Below, piece by piece: positions 24,799 through 36,862 of a DNA stretch of 64,000 bases. Position numbers and translations under genes: made by a program. Positions within the stretch are counted from its first letter, which is position 1. The number at the start of each line of letters is the position of its first letter. The notes under the pieces were generated by a model. The model was not told the DNA's origin, did no database searches, and was given only the letters and a program-made list of their open reading frames with translations. Source of the DNA: Gongronella butleri (taxonomy: Eukaryota > Mucoromycota > Mucoromycetes > Mucorales > Cunninghamellaceae); the NCBI GenBank assembly GCA_025201375.1, contig JAIWZP010000005.1, positions 496,001-560,000 on the forward strand, given 5' to 3'.

Positions 24799-26644
24799 AT
24801 GAATCAACTTGTCATTGGTCTGAGTGGCCAGTTTGCCGTGGCATGGCTTAATATGGGCACGCTGACCATGGCCACGGCCATGGCTACTCTTGTGACGCTT
24901 TACCCGCCCATTGATCGCTCGTTCAATCTTCTGCAGCATGAATTGGTGTCAGCCTGCCAGCACGTCAATTCGAGTGTCACGCACCTGAAGCACATACCAG
25001 AAGCGTTGTACGGCCCCTTTATCGCAAAAGTGCCGCGATTTTTTCTCGCGCTCATACGCCAATTGCTTTTGCTCATGGTCACCATTGTGCAGGCGTGTCT
25101 GACCTGGTTTTTGAACATGTACCAGTCGACGTATCGGTGCCTCTTCTTTTTCGCCATTCATACCGTGCTTGCGCTGCTGACGGTGATCACCAAGCCCATC
25201 CAAGAAGCCGTGCAGACCATTATGGAAGGAATTGGCGTCATTGGCCGCGTGCTTGGGTCTCCAGAGTTGCAACACGTGCCTTTGCAGCTGTCAAATTGGA
25301 CGGCCGCCATGGAAGGCGTGCAGCACCAGGTGGATCAATGGACAAACAGCTCGACTTGGCTTAATTGGCTTGACCAGCCCTTTGAGGACCTTAAATCACA
25401 CGTGAATGCCTCTTTGCAACCGCCGGCTGCCTGGGACACCAACAACAACCTTCATTCTGTCGCCACGCCGCACGCCGTGTGCCATTCAAGCGCCATGGCG
25501 CGTCACATCGCCGACGCGCATCGACAAACGCGCTTTTTCTTTAATGTGATGGTGGCCGTGCTTACTGGCCTCCTTTTTTTGTGCATTGTGCTGAATTACG
25601 TGTATGTGCACCATCGATTCCGGTATCTGCATCAAGTGCGAGCCCACATCCTCGAGTATTTAACCACACCAAGCGAAATTCCGGGTGTCATTGATCCGCC
25701 GACTTTGATCCGCCGCCATCACATCAATGCGCAATCCGCGCTCCTTGCACGCTATGGCAACATCCAGCAATCGCCGCTCATCGCATCACTCATCTCATTC
25801 CGCAACAAAGTCGCATTAATTGCAGCGCCCACAAAGTGGCGTCAATGGCTACTCTTCATGACCCAATCACCTGCCATCACATATTGCCTCTACGTGTCCG
25901 TCCTTGGATTGACCATCTGTTACTCGTGCCTGCTGCTCGTTTCCAGTCTCCCATCCATCTGCCTCACCACGCTCGACGACCACATCGACCAATGGTATCA
26001 CAATATAACACAAAACGCTACGCGGGCGCTCCAAACCGGCTACGACGCACATGCCAATGCCGCCAATGCGTGGCTCAGCGATGCCCAAACCACCATCAAC
26101 GACCAATGGCTCGGCAGCATCCAGGCATTTGCATCGCCAATAAACAACACCATTGGCGCCGCCTTGGACTCCATATCAACTCTCATCACCGACACCGTCG
26201 GTGGCACCATCATGGAAGAACCAGCACGAGACGCCCTCAATTGCTTGCTCCTCAACAAAATCACCACTTTGCAACACGGCATCGAATGGCTTGTAAGACA
26301 AAAATATGACAAAAAAAGAAAACATACGGATTGACCCTCGTTTACTCATTTTTTTTATTTTTCTTCAGATGACCCAACCCGATGTGCAGCTACCTCAACT
26401 TCCGCTGATTTTAATGCCAGCATTTCCCCGGGTGTCACGTGTGATTCCATCCGCGCGACTCGTAGACACGCTTGCATCGCAATTGCGCACGCAGCTTGTC
26501 ATTTACTGGGTCTTGTTTGCACTCTGGGCTCTGTGTGCCATCTTGGGCCTCATCTATGTGCATCAACAGCACCTGCCTTGCCTCAAAAAATTGGCTTGCA
26601 AGCTCAAAAACAAGTGCCGCTCGACAAATCCCGAAAAATCATAG
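24799..26644 (+). CDS. prm1: Prm1-like plasma membrane fusion protein
   Basis: Multi-pass plasma membrane protein that, in yeast, helps plasma membranes merge during mating; in hyphal fungi the family also acts in cell fusion. Exons 24799-26292 and 26369-26644; 589 residues. Hydrophobic segments lie near residues 15-40, 80-135, 250-280, 360-390 and 545-570. Large loops between them carry N-glycosylation-like sites (NSS, NWT, NAS, NIT, NAT). The Cys-containing segment before the last loop (DALNCLLLNKITTLQHGIEWL, shortened) matches the conserved Prm1 C-terminal region. The length is close to the family's usual 600-700 aa. A single intron lies just after that motif. Confidence is limited because the family is divergent. 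Confidence 0.75.
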
Positions 26645-28010
26645 GCATATTGCTATTATTACGCGTTTTTTTTTCTGCGTGGCTCCTTGACGTCGTCGAC
26701 ATCGGAGTCCTCAGCAGGGGATTATTGTCGACGTAATTGGGAGCAGCCTTTGTATCATGTATTTGTACTTTTATTAAACTAATCGTATTGTTTTGTTGGA
26801 ATTGGTTGTCTTGGATGACTGTGTGATGTATGAAATCAAAGTACCCAGCCCGAGCGTTGACTTTGACAATTTCCAGTAGTCACCTTGTAGAGTAGCAAAA
26901 TATTTTAGTCACTGGTTACGCAAAAATGAGATTTGAGCTTTTCTTGTCGTGCAGCTATTTTTTTTTCAATTTATTTTAAATCTAGCAACGTACAGAAAAT
27001 CAACGCATTTGTTGCATTTGGACTAGGTGTACTTTGGCAACTTTAGTGTATTAAAATGACTTCAATTGTAATAAGCAGCTCAAATTGTGTTTTCTCATCA
27101 GCCAAAAATTGATTTTTATTTTTTTAATTTGCGAGCAACTGGGGAATCCCTGAAACATCAACAACAGGCTAAAAAAAAAAAATGAATTGCGATGCAATGC
27201 GACTTTGTAGCAATCTTGATGAGTCAACACAACCGGGCTGAAACAGCTCTGTTTAGCTCATTATTTGACAGGACTGTATTAATTCTATTGCCGCGAAAAT
27301 TTGCCATCATTAGTTTTAAGCGTCTCTTGTCATCTCTTTCAGTTTTGGAACCATATAAATATTTTTGTTAATTTTTAAAAAAAAAAAAAAAAACTTGACC
27401 GAGGCAAGCCAAAGAGCCACTGAAGCGCCCTGAAACACATTGTAGCGAGAAATGGCGACCTAGAAACCCGGAGTAGACCATTTCGTGCAGCTGTCAAAGG
27501 GACGAGCAAGAAAAAAATTAAAATCTTGGCTGTGACGAGATTTAAACCGAAAATTGAAAAAATGGGCAATTTCGCCAAACTTGCTAACAGGATAAATGCA
27601 TGAAGAAAGCACGAAAAATGGCAAAAAAAAAAAAAAAAAAAAGAGATTGACCTATTAGTTGATTAGCAATACGTGATTTTAATTAAAATTCAAGTTCACG
27701 GGCATTGACACGCACTCAACGCATTACAGACGCCCCATCGACGCGTCCATTAGCAGGAGAGTCGCCAGGTGTATGAATTGATAAGTATTAAACGCGTGTG
27801 ACTCAACGATTGACTCGGTTTTTCACGCGTCGAAAAATGGCTACGATTTTGAAACCGTGTCCAAAATGCCTAAAGTCATTTTTTTCATCGATCACTGGTG
27901 TCTGTGCACGCTTCAAGTCGTGCTCTTTCTGGTGATATTTTGGTTACTGAGAAACACACACACACACACACACACACAAAAAAAAAAAAAGATATTATAC
28001 AAATGATTCT
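26645..28010. other. AT-rich intergenic DNA
   Basis: 1.37 kb, AT-rich, between the 3' ends of PRM1 and the F-box gene. Contains A runs at about 27377-27393 and 27620-27642 and a (CA)n microsatellite at 27955-27978. No gene recognised. Confidence 0.6.
27955..27978 (+). repeat. (CA)n microsatellite
   Basis: About twelve CA units directly followed by an A run, 35 bases beyond the stop of the F-box gene. Confidence 0.9.
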
Positions 28011-29987
28011 TTATTGAGCAAGATTGACGTAGCGTCCTTTGAACTTTAGTCTCTGTGCACTCTGGCACACAACTGCAAAGATCCGCTGATCATTAAATTT
28101 GCCTGAATACTTTTCATTGTCCTTGGAGCGTTTTGACCACCACTCTCCCTTGGGGTGTACTTTCCTCAAGTCAAATGGTCCGCGCCGATCAACCATCCAA
28201 CCACTGACATGCTGGCCATGAGAATGGAATCCGTAGGGCGCCGACGAGCGTACAGATACCACGTGACACGTGTGACCATCCAAAGGCTGCTGTGGCGTGT
28301 TTGGTAAAGACTGAACTACAACAATATGCATAGGAACGCCACGTTTGCACCATCGTAGTTGCCCAATTTCCAACGTGTCCAGATTTGTGAACGGCAGCGA
28401 GAGGAACATGACATCGTCTGGCCTATGCCACCTATAGTCGTACCATCGGAGCCCTTCCATGCGCTGACGTAAGAGCAAATCACTTGTGTTCAAGTGAGGC
28501 TCAGTCTTTTTTCCCTTTTGATCATGATAGAGCACAACTTCATCCAATGCAAGATGAGCAAGACCGGGACAACGAGTCGAAAGATACACAAACATGTTTT
28601 CCGAGTCGTTTACGTAGGAATTTATAATTTTGCACGTTTTCAATGGCCGTGGCGACTTGTCTGGCTGTTCGCCGGGATTTGATGCATTGGGCCCAAGTAT
28701 CACGCCATTCAGTTCAAGGTGGATTAGATTTTGCAAGTTGTCCAAAAGCACATCCATGGAAAAGTGGCCCTTGGCGTATGCATAAGAAATAGGCCGCTGA
28801 AAGTGCGCATGGTGTCGCCTGCACGCGCCAGACTGGGGGTAATACTTGTCGTAGGTAATGCAGATGCTGCTGAGAAACGTCCATTGTGCGCCCAAGCTTG
28901 TGTAAAAATAATTTTGCCAAGTCGTGCTTGCTGGTGGTTTTGGTGTCGCGGAAAAGCACCCGTCCAAATCAAGGTCACGGAGAGTAGCTTGGGATGCTGA
29001 AAACAAAATATGCTGCAAGACAGGGGCAAGATAGACGGTCCGCAGAGTCACGCGTACCAGATGAGCAAATGCTCGCGCGGAAGCTAATTGTGACAGTTTC
29101 TCGGCGCGTAAAAACTCGTGATGGACAGACTGATCCAAATCCCAAACGCCATAAAACAAGGTGTTGCTACTGAGTATGTCGCACGTTTGCTCCAATTCGA
29201 GATCTTCAATGGACGGAAACAAGGAAGTGAGCCTTGTGAGGAGTAAGGCGAGTTGCAAAACAGACGTGTTCTCTGCTTTGAGCCGCAATCTTTTGAGCAA
29301 ATGAACGAATGGCGAGCGCTTTTGGCATGATGGTAGAGCAGGTGATCTGTCACTGTCGCTCCCTGGTATTGACACGTTGAGTAGCAGCGTGTGAAGGCTA
29401 GGACAATGTATGATCACCCAGTCAAACACATGAGAATCGAATACACAAGCATTTTTTGAGATATCCAACTCCCTAATTTGACTGAGGAAGGGCAAAAGAT
29501 GAAACAGCATCGGTTTGTCCTGCGTTCTGACGCTCAATTTCATTGCCGACAGACGCGTAAATACGCGTTCAATGAATTGCAAAAGGCGAGGCGCGAAATA
29601 TTGCGATTCCACTATTGTTTCTGGAGACAAAGATAGACGCATTTCGCTGAACTGTTGCTCGTTTGCCCGATTCAATGATTCTGTTGAAATGCTGAGCGAA
29701 TCCAAATGGGGACAGGGCTCAATCACATCGAACAAGGCGGTTGAGTTCAATTTTTCGTACGGGCTGGTAACAAAGTCGATCCCTCGAATGACAGGCGCAA
29801 TTGAGGCAAAGGCACCCTTGGCCATGAGAGCGTGATCTGTTTGCTCGATGTAAACCACGGCATCAAACACAAATTGTTTCGCAACGAGGCTTAGGATCGA
29901 GCAAGTCAGACGCAATTGGATTAAATCTGGGGTCGAAAGGGAGCAAGTTATAGCCTCAAGTATTTCTGTAGGCAGCTGTAGCAACAT
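28011..29987 (-). CDS. F-box protein with leucine-rich repeats
   Basis: Probable substrate receptor of an SCF ubiquitin ligase. Single exon of 658 residues from the ATG at 29987. The F-box occupies the first 45 residues (LPTEILEAITCSLSTPDLIQ then LRLTC). The rest has irregular leucine-rich segments (LRELDISKN-like, LRDLDLDGC, LIHLELNGV, LDTLEIGQLRW), as in many fungal F-box/LRR proteins. No specific orthologue is evident. The start was chosen because the F-box begins immediately after it; the frame stays open upstream only through a 40-base T run in the 5' flank. Confidence 0.85.
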   Translation of the reverse strand: MLLQLPTEILEAITCSLSTPDLIQLRLTCSILSLVAKQFVFDAVVYIEQTDHALMAKGAFASIAPVIRGIDFVTSPYEKLNSTALFDVIEPCPHLDSLSISTESLNRANEQQFSEMRLSLSPETIVESQYFAPRLLQFIERVFTRLSAMKLSVRTQDKPMLFHLLPFLSQIRELDISKNACVFDSHVFDWVIIHCPSLHTLLLNVSIPGSDSDRSPALPSCQKRSPFVHLLKRLRLKAENTSVLQLALLLTRLTSLFPSIEDLELEQTCDILSSNTLFYGVWDLDQSVHHEFLRAEKLSQLASARAFAHLVRVTLRTVYLAPVLQHILFSASQATLRDLDLDGCFSATPKPPASTTWQNYFYTSLGAQWTFLSSICITYDKYYPQSGACRRHHAHFQRPISYAYAKGHFSMDVLLDNLQNLIHLELNGVILGPNASNPGEQPDKSPRPLKTCKIINSYVNDSENMFVYLSTRCPGLAHLALDEVVLYHDQKGKKTEPHLNTSDLLLRQRMEGLRWYDYRWHRPDDVMFLSLPFTNLDTLEIGQLRWCKRGVPMHIVVVQSLPNTPQQPLDGHTCHVVSVRSSAPYGFHSHGQHVSGWMVDRRGPFDLRKVHPKGEWWSKRSKDNEKYSGKFNDQRIFAVVCQSAQRLKFKGRYVNLAQ

Positions 29988-30012
29988 GGAGGCGTCTTTT
30001 CTGATGGATGCG

Positions 30013-30057
<45 letters not shown>

Positions 30058-30589
30058 ATAGAGGGAGAGAGAAAGAACAGAAAATAGAGTTTGGAAGAAT
30101 ACGCAATAGGTTTTAAATCGTGGCGCAGCAAGATAAAACCAAGTCCACAGTCGTACAAAGTTGCTCCAAGTGTGAATCTTTGGTTGCTCTTGTTGTTGCG
30201 CAGTCAATTGTCAATGTCCTCAAGGCCAAATTATGCTGTAAGAATTTTAGGTAAACATTTCATCACAGGGGACTCAATGCAACACCCCGAACCTTTGATA
30301 ATATATCTAAATTTGCTCCACTCTCTCTTTCTTCTCTCTGTCTCAAAAAAAAAAAAAAAAAAAAAAAATCGGCTGCGCCCCTAGGTATCATCGTCATCAT
30401 CACTCAGCAATGGAGCTTTGAAAACCCCATAATGTACGTGCAGTATGCTATATCATACGTGCATGGATTACCACTAATCTTTGCCATTTAGCCATTTTGA
30501 CGCCTTCCTTCCAGAAAAAAATTAAAACCAGACATTCATCAAATTGTTGTCGAGGCAAGCACCATCGTTTTCACTTTCCGCGGACTTTA
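29988..30589. other. Intergenic with two long A/T runs
   Basis: Holds A runs at 30015-30054 (40 nt, 28 bases upstream of the F-box ATG) and about 30345-30368 (24 nt). No gene recognised. Confidence 0.6.
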
Positions 30590-30960
30590 ACAAATTCAAT
30601 TTTGGGCACCATTGCAGTGGAACGCGTCAGTTTCTGTGCTTTTGCGCATTACATTATCTCGGGCACTTGCTGAGATGCTGACTGATTATTCACGTTTGTG
30701 GACGCTCAAATTTGTACATATGGACAGGCAGGCTTAGTCGAGCCAACTTGTCTGCCAAAATAAAATCAAAACTACGAGTTTTCATAGTCATTTCGCGCCA
30801 AAACGCCGAGAACTCAGTGCGATCTCTTCAAAACACAAGCACTTTTACCGCCTTTGTCTCAGATTCATTTGAGATGTCTCGCTCGTCGATACGTTGGGCA
30901 ATTGCGCGGGCAATACCAAAATAGAGAAGATCCCACCCCCTTTTGCCGACAAAATAGAAT
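30590..30960 (+). repeat. Dispersed repeat family B, copy
   Basis: Aligns with 42545-42900: shared GGGCACTTGCTGAGA-like start, a GACAGGCAG-like block, CTTCAAAACACAAGC, GATTCATTTG and the CCCCCTTTTTGC end. Divergence is moderate with several small indels. No conserved reading frame. Confidence 0.75.
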
Positions 30961-31192
30961 TTTCCGTACCTCTTGACTCTTGTTTGACTTGGTCACTTTT
31001 TTGCCCAATTTTCGACCTTAATCTCGAGTTTGCCAGAAACTTTTGCGTGACATGTTGTAATATGAAAAGTGTTTTATATGTTATCAGGGACGTAGAATCG
31101 AATGGCACTGCTCAAATTTTATTTTGATTTGATAGATTTTGAGAAATTAATGATTTTGTCGCTTTTGTCCGTTTGGTCAAGAAGATAAGGTT

Positions 31193-31502
31193 GGTCCCTC
31201 AAAAAAGCTCAAATCGCAAATCGGATCCGCGTATCCGATGCAGAATTGATTCTCTTTCAGCATGCGGAAAATATCAGGACCGGTTTCATTAGTAGGAAAG
31301 CGCTCAAATCGCGTTTTGTCTATAAATCTCATTGACGGCGCGAATTTTTGGACCAGATCATGGCATTTTTGACACAAAAACGCGATTTGAGCGCTTTCCT
31401 ACTAATGAAACCGGTCCTGATATTTTCCGCATGCTGAAAGAGAATCAATTCTGCATCGGATACGCGGATCCGATTTGCGATTTGAGCTTTTTTTGAGGGA
31501 CC
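31193..31502. repeat. Near-perfect 310-bp inverted repeat (hairpin)
   Basis: Left arm 31193-31318 and right arm 31374-31502 are reverse complements over about 126 bases, with only an A-run length change and a few differences at the loop edge. The spacer is about 55 bases. The outer ends read GGTCCCTC / GAGGGACC. It could fold into a very stable hairpin as RNA or single-stranded DNA. It is flanked by family B repeat fragments. A foldback/MITE-like element or small-RNA source is possible; neither is proven. Confidence 0.92.
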
Positions 31503-31514
31503 CACCTTCAGTAC

Positions 31515-31800
31515 AGTACGGTACAGTACTTACAGTAAAAGAAAAATGTGCACATTTTTGTGCAGCGTAGCATGATGGTTCACGCATTGAAATTATACTG
31601 TAACACGCGTCAGTTTCTGTCTACGTATGATATCATGTCATACTGAGTATCATAATACTACTGTTGTGATCGAAACATGGACAGTTGGACTCTTGGACAC
31701 CAACACACCACAACAAACGCTTTGTTATTTCTGTGAGAAATCCAAAACGCGTGAAATCGTCGTGTTTCTGTGCATTTTCTCAGGTACAGTACTCGATGAG
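31515..31800 (+). repeat. Dispersed repeat family B, partial copy
   Basis: Shares CGCGTCAGTTTCTGTCTAC, GATCGAAACATGGACA and TTTCTGTGCATTTTCT with 42479-42590 and 30620-30660, interrupted by TACAGTA/GTACAGTAC insertions. No coding content seen here or in the following 230 bases. Confidence 0.65.
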
Positions 31801-32029
31801 ATGCAGACTAATTTCTTTTCACGCTTCTTGCGGCGTTGCATGTCACAGCAGCGCCCGGCGCGTACTAAATACAGTAATATAATAAAAAGGCACATTTTGG
31901 TAGAGTACGTAAAAAAAAAAAACTGATTTAATTATGAAAATTGTACACATGGTGGGAGCGGGAGGCAAAGAAAAAAAAACACAAAAAGCAACAAGTGGAT
32001 GAGATCAAATATCAAAATAAAAGTGTGCG

Positions 32030-33898
32030 TTACTCCTTGAGCTTTTGATCTCGTAAAAAGATCCATTCGAGCTCGATGGCCTCCCGCCACTGGTCGCCTT
32101 GTTTGCCGACGGCAACGGCGAGTGTCTGTTTGCTGAGCATGATCCATCGGCGGAGGCCACGCTGGTATGGATCGACGAGGGTGTTTCCGAGCAGCTCGTT
32201 TTTGATGATGGAATTCCAGCAGCATTTGCTGTGGACGAGGAGGTGCTGTGCGACGACGGGGTGATACGGCGGGTATATCCACAGGTATTGCATCAAGATG
32301 TACATGCCAAGCTTGACGGCATTGTGCCACTCGCCGCGACCCAGCTGGTCGTAGTACAACTTTGTGCACACGGGCAACAAACTGAGACTGCATGGATTCA
32401 AGCCGCCGGATGGGTGCGCAGGGTGCGCCTGCAGCGACGTCATTGCGTGGCTCAAAATGGCTAAATAGTTGTCGGGCACCTTGGGCGAAGCCGCGTGCGG
32501 CAGCGGGTCATCAAAGTAAACGAGGCCGCGGCTGGGATTGGCCGCCAGAGGTGGCAAGGGCGGCGGCGTGCACGGCCGGTCCGACTTGCGCTGGTCAGCG
32601 TGCATGTCCAAATTGTTGACAGACCACAAATACGGCGTGAATGTCTGGAGCAAAAAGTGGGTGTAATCGCCCATGTTGATCGGCTTGCTCTTGTCGGGCA
32701 ATGTACCGCGGCGACGGTCGTAATCGCGGCTTTGACTCAACAGATCCCACCGCTGATCCACTTCCTCCAAGATGCGTGTCCACAGCGGGTCGTCGTATGG
32801 CGAGGAATCCGAAGAAGAAGAAGAGATTTGTGCATTTTGCTGCAATAAATGCTCGGCGCGCGCCCACCAATCAGGTTGCGGCTCGGCGCCCAAGAACGCG
32901 TCAATGTTGCCGAGCACTGTTTCCGGCGTGTTGACCGAGGCATCGACGGTGGTGCAGCGCACGCAGCTGCATTGGAAGAAATACTTGTCGCGCAGGCGTG
33001 TTTGGCGGTGGTTGCGATCGTGAGCGGCATCCACATAGGCAATGGTGACATCGTCGCCGGGGTGGATGTCGTCGATGGCGTAAATGGACAGCATGGCGCC
33101 GCCATTGAACATGATGACGGCATTGGGTCTGCACGAGTGATTGACAAGCGACGCAACAGGGTACGTACCCTCGCCGACAGCAAACAAGTAGTCATCGTGG
33201 ATCCCGAAATTGTTGCATTGAAATTTGCACAGATAGCCGACCAATTGCGCCTCTGTCATGCCCGTGTCCCGCAAATACGGCTTGGCCAACGCCTCGCGCG
33301 ACAAACGCCCATACCGTGCCAATTGGTGCGCCGGCTGCTCTGACTCGTGCCCCATCAGACTTTCAAAGGCCTCCATCGTGATGTCGACGTCCTCGTCCAT
33401 CGGCTTGGTGTCATCTTCCATGCTTTGATCCGAGTGTCCATTGGTCGAGGCCTTTTCGCGTCGCTTTTGATACCGGTGGCAATTGAGCGCGACGCGCTCG
33501 AGCATCTCGAGGTCCATCTGATCCTGGTCCAAATCCTCGTCTTTGCGCACCTCGTCGTCCTGGTGCGAGGCGCCATTGTGCTTGGTGCACACGTATTGGT
33601 GGTAGGTGAGCCATGCATTCTTGAAACAGGCCATGTCGCAAAAGTAGGCGGACTTGCACTGCGAGCAGCGCTGCAGTGCGCTCTGATGCACCTTGCGGAA
33701 GCAATAGTTGCACAGCTCATGGCGATGCGACCCGAGCGGTACGGCACCAAGCGGCTGCGACGTCAAAAGCACCTGTCCGCGCCGATGGAGCCGCGATGCA
33801 ACCACAGCACGGCCCTTTGTCGCACCCTCATACACGAGCGAGAGACCGTGTGTCGAAAGAAACGTATCTAACTTGGAAGGCGGCGTCGTCATATGCAT
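32030..33898 (-). CDS. SET- and MYND-domain protein (SMYD-like)
   Basis: Probable protein-lysine methyltransferase. Single exon, 622 residues from the ATG at 33898 (a second ATG two codons later is also possible). The split SET domain begins near residue 20 and is interrupted by a MYND zinc finger (about residues 62-103, CNYCFRKV, CSQCKSAYFC, then CFKNAW and HQYVC). An acidic insert follows. The second SET half has NHSCRPN, GDDVTIAYVD and the post-SET CSCVRC, so substrate/cofactor residues are kept. The C-terminal 300 residues are helical with tetratricopeptide-like character, as in SMYD proteins. Target unknown. It is long for a fungal gene without introns, in contrast to its neighbours. Confidence 0.9.
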   Translation of the reverse strand: MHMTTPPSKLDTFLSTHGLSLVYEGATKGRAVVASRLHRRGQVLLTSQPLGAVPLGSHRHELCNYCFRKVHQSALQRCSQCKSAYFCDMACFKNAWLTYHQYVCTKHNGASHQDDEVRKDEDLDQDQMDLEMLERVALNCHRYQKRREKASTNGHSDQSMEDDTKPMDEDVDITMEAFESLMGHESEQPAHQLARYGRLSREALAKPYLRDTGMTEAQLVGYLCKFQCNNFGIHDDYLFAVGEGTYPVASLVNHSCRPNAVIMFNGGAMLSIYAIDDIHPGDDVTIAYVDAAHDRNHRQTRLRDKYFFQCSCVRCTTVDASVNTPETVLGNIDAFLGAEPQPDWWARAEHLLQQNAQISSSSSDSSPYDDPLWTRILEEVDQRWDLLSQSRDYDRRRGTLPDKSKPINMGDYTHFLLQTFTPYLWSVNNLDMHADQRKSDRPCTPPPLPPLAANPSRGLVYFDDPLPHAASPKVPDNYLAILSHAMTSLQAHPAHPSGGLNPCSLSLLPVCTKLYYDQLGRGEWHNAVKLGMYILMQYLWIYPPYHPVVAQHLLVHSKCCWNSIIKNELLGNTLVDPYQRGLRRWIMLSKQTLAVAVGKQGDQWREAIELEWIFLRDQKLKE

Positions 33899-34473
33899 AG
33901 CAAATAAGAAAAAAAATAAAGTAAAAAATGAAAAGAGAGAAAGAAAAGGATTGTCGAGGGGCAGCAGCCCAAACCCCACATTTCTTCCCCTCTCTCAATA
34001 ATTGGATGGCCGACACGGGCGGGAAAATGGCTTCCCAGCCTCCACCGCCATTACATAAGGGGATTTGCTGAAGTGCCTATTTTTTTATATGCGATTCGCA
34101 CTCACACGCAGCAAGGCCTTTGTAAACAGAAGAATTGAACTCCCAAGGGCCTTTTTTTGTCCCGCACACACATCATGTTATTATTTTTTTGTTTGAATGA
34201 CATGGTAAATTAGCAATTGAATGCACTGAATGCATGCAATGGCTCCACCCTCTGTTAGGGATCATTGGTCGTGTGCGGCTAATTGTTTTTGTCTTTGACA
34301 TGTGGTTGTGAATTTTGATTCAGGAACACAATGCATCAGGGAAAAACTGAAAAAAAAGGAAAAGGGGGGGGGCATCATTGATTATTTATTTTATGAAAAA
34401 GTGGTGAAGGTGGCAAGTTACAGAGGCAAAGTGTTGAGGGTGGGGGGGGGAGGTAAGGGGCATTTTTGAGGTT
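33899..34473. other. Intergenic, SET/MYND gene upstream region
   Basis: 575 bases between the SET/MYND start and the LIC stop codon. A G run lies near 34363 and another near 34441. No gene recognised. Confidence 0.55.
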
Positions 34474-36862
34474 TCAGGGCTTTCCTACAGATTGGCGCAT
34501 GCGATCCAATTCCTTGTGGACCTCTTTTCTATGGATGGACGCCTTTCTGTTCGAATCGTCGCGCAAAGAAGTGGCACTGGAGCCATTGAGCAAGCTGGAG
34601 GTTGGCGATGTGGCTGCCGTGGGTGAGCTGCTGCCGCCGCCGGCCTTTTTGGACAAGAGCGATTGGAAAAAGTTGGCGAGAACCTCGTTTGACGCGCCAC
34701 CGGCCGCGGATGACAGCGGATTGGCGCCGGCATTGCCTGCACCAGCTGCAGCGGCGGCTGCAGCGGCACTGGCACTGCTGTTGCCAGTGGCACCGGCCAA
34801 GCTGCTGCCACCGACACCATACGCAGGTGATGTTTGGATGGGCGATGGGATTTTCTTGTCGTCGCCGCCGCGCATCGTCCGCGACAAAAGATGGTCGCTG
34901 TCCTTGTCGCCGGCCGCACGCATCAGATCAAGCGTCATCGACGACACACCCAGCGGGCCAACCACGCTCGGGCGCGAAATCGACGCGCCCGTCCCTTGGC
35001 GACTCGGACCGTCAGACGCGCGCTGCAGCGTATCGTAATGCCGCTCCAAAAATACTTGCTCGTCTTCGCACGTCACAATCGGCGCAACATTCAACGGCTG
35101 TACGTGTCAAAAAAAAAAAAAAAAAGTTAGTCGATTTTTTTTTTTGCTTGTTTCTGCATTTTTTTTTGCATTTTAATTCTCTTTTTCTCTCTTTTTCTTT
35201 TCTTCCATTCTTTTTTCATCTTTCATTCATTTACCTGCTCCACATGATCGGCATTGGCAATAATGTCCTCGTACGTGCCACGCGCACCGTGAGCGCCAGG
35301 CTGCTGGCGGTCCTGTAGGGCCTCCATGTCGGCATCCCAGCCCTGATTGACGGCCTCGCAATCGAATCCATCGCGAAGAATGCGAATCTTGCCCCACGAG
35401 TCCCAGCCGGACGGGACGGCCACACAATCGCGCTCAACGACCTGCGCGCGGTACGGATAAGGGTAAGGCTTGCTCGTCGTGCTGAGTAGACGGTGCAGCA
35501 CGTACTGGCGCAGGTGGTGGAATGTAAATGGCCGTAGCGTCGAGGTATAAAAGAGCGCTGCACCATCTGCATACACACATACACAAAAAAAAAAGGCAAA
35601 CATCAGCAAAAACTTTTGTTTTTGTCCTCTTTTTCTGTCCATTTGTCCATTGGACTCACATTTCATGCAAATACACCGGAGCATCTGTTGAATATAATCG
35701 AATTGATCGTCCTTAAAGTCGCCCGAGTGTTCGAGCTGGGTGAAATAATCGCTCTTGCAGCAAACGACAGCAATTGGCAGGCCATAGTTGGTTGTCAAGC
35801 ACCCAGAAGGCAGCGGCAATGTGACCTGGTCGGCGGCTGTCGACGTCATTGTGGTCGTCGTCGTACCGGTGGTCGTGCCATTGGCGGTTGTGCTTGAGGA
35901 AGTCGGGATAAACGTGCTGCTGCTGGCTGTCGGAGTCGAAGGCACGGAACTCGTGGATGTCGATGCTGTCATGCTGAGCCCGTTGCTATGTGCAGGCTCT
36001 GTGTACGTCTTGAGATACAATTGCACTGGGAAAAAAAGAGAAAAATGATTTAATTTCTGTTTGTTTTTTTTTTTTGGTTTTTTCTGTGCTTTACGCTTGT
36101 CACCAAGTTCCTCGAGGACGGCCTTGCCCTTTGTCCATGAAGACTCGGGGCTCGCACCCTGCTTTGCAATCTCGTTGATTGTGTGGTCGACGACGTGGAT
36201 CCAGCGCTGCAATGATTCCAAAAACGCGCCGGGACGCGTCCATTCCACGACAAGAAGCACCATGCAATCGCTGATTGTGTCCACCGAGAGCGCGAATTTC
36301 AGCAGCGGCAAGTACTCGGACGCCGAAAGGCCCAATTGATACAGCCCCAGGCGCGCCATGGCTTTTAAAAATAAAAGAATCATTAAGATGCGATGAATGC
36401 AATTTGGCTTGGTTTTTCTATTTTTTTTTTTTTTTACCTTCATTGTCTTCGTCTTGAATATCGACATAGGTATAACCCAGAGCAAGATTGTTGGCGACAT
36501 CGTCATCCAGGGCATCGACAGGCATTGGGGTATAGGTGTTGGTACCGACGTTGAAATTGGACGGCGGCAGCTGGTCGGCATCCGTGGGCGCGGGTTGTGG
36601 GCCAGGGTCATTCTTTAAATAGTGGATCAGCGTCGATTTGCCGCTACCCGAGTCACCTGGCAACAAAAAAAATTGGAAAATTGAAGCGTTAAAACACAAG
36701 ACACGTGCTTTTTTTCTCGTTGTTCTTCTTACCCAGAATAAGCACATTCTTCGTCGGCACGATTTTGGATGAGGCAACGCCCTTGAGAATCGTCGACCAT
36801 ATCTCATCCTTTTCAGATGACGCGGGCGCGCCCGCGTTGGTGGCTGCCACGGCTGCTAACAT
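34474..36862 (-). CDS. Cytoplasmic dynein light intermediate chain
   Basis: Dynein-1 subunit that joins the motor to cargo adaptors. Exons: 36862-36733, 36656-36438, 36361-36095, 36025-35660, 35566-35235, 35097-34474; 645 residues. It has a Ras-like fold with P-loop GDSGSGKST (near residue 44), YTYVDIQDEDNE, and LGLYQLGLS. The conserved WDSWGKIRILRDGFDC segment lies in the second half. The C-terminal third is low-complexity Ala/Gly/Ser-rich, with a helix near VLANFFQSLLSKK, which corresponds to the adaptor-binding helix of LICs. A Ser/Thr-rich insertion (about residues 215-275) makes it longer than animal LICs. Introns keep the frame throughout. Confidence 0.9.

Noticed and set aside
29988..30158. 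Longer F-box start reading through a Phe-rich stretch
   Set aside because: The Phe residues come from the 40-base T run in the 5' flank; the F-box starts right after the ATG at 29987.
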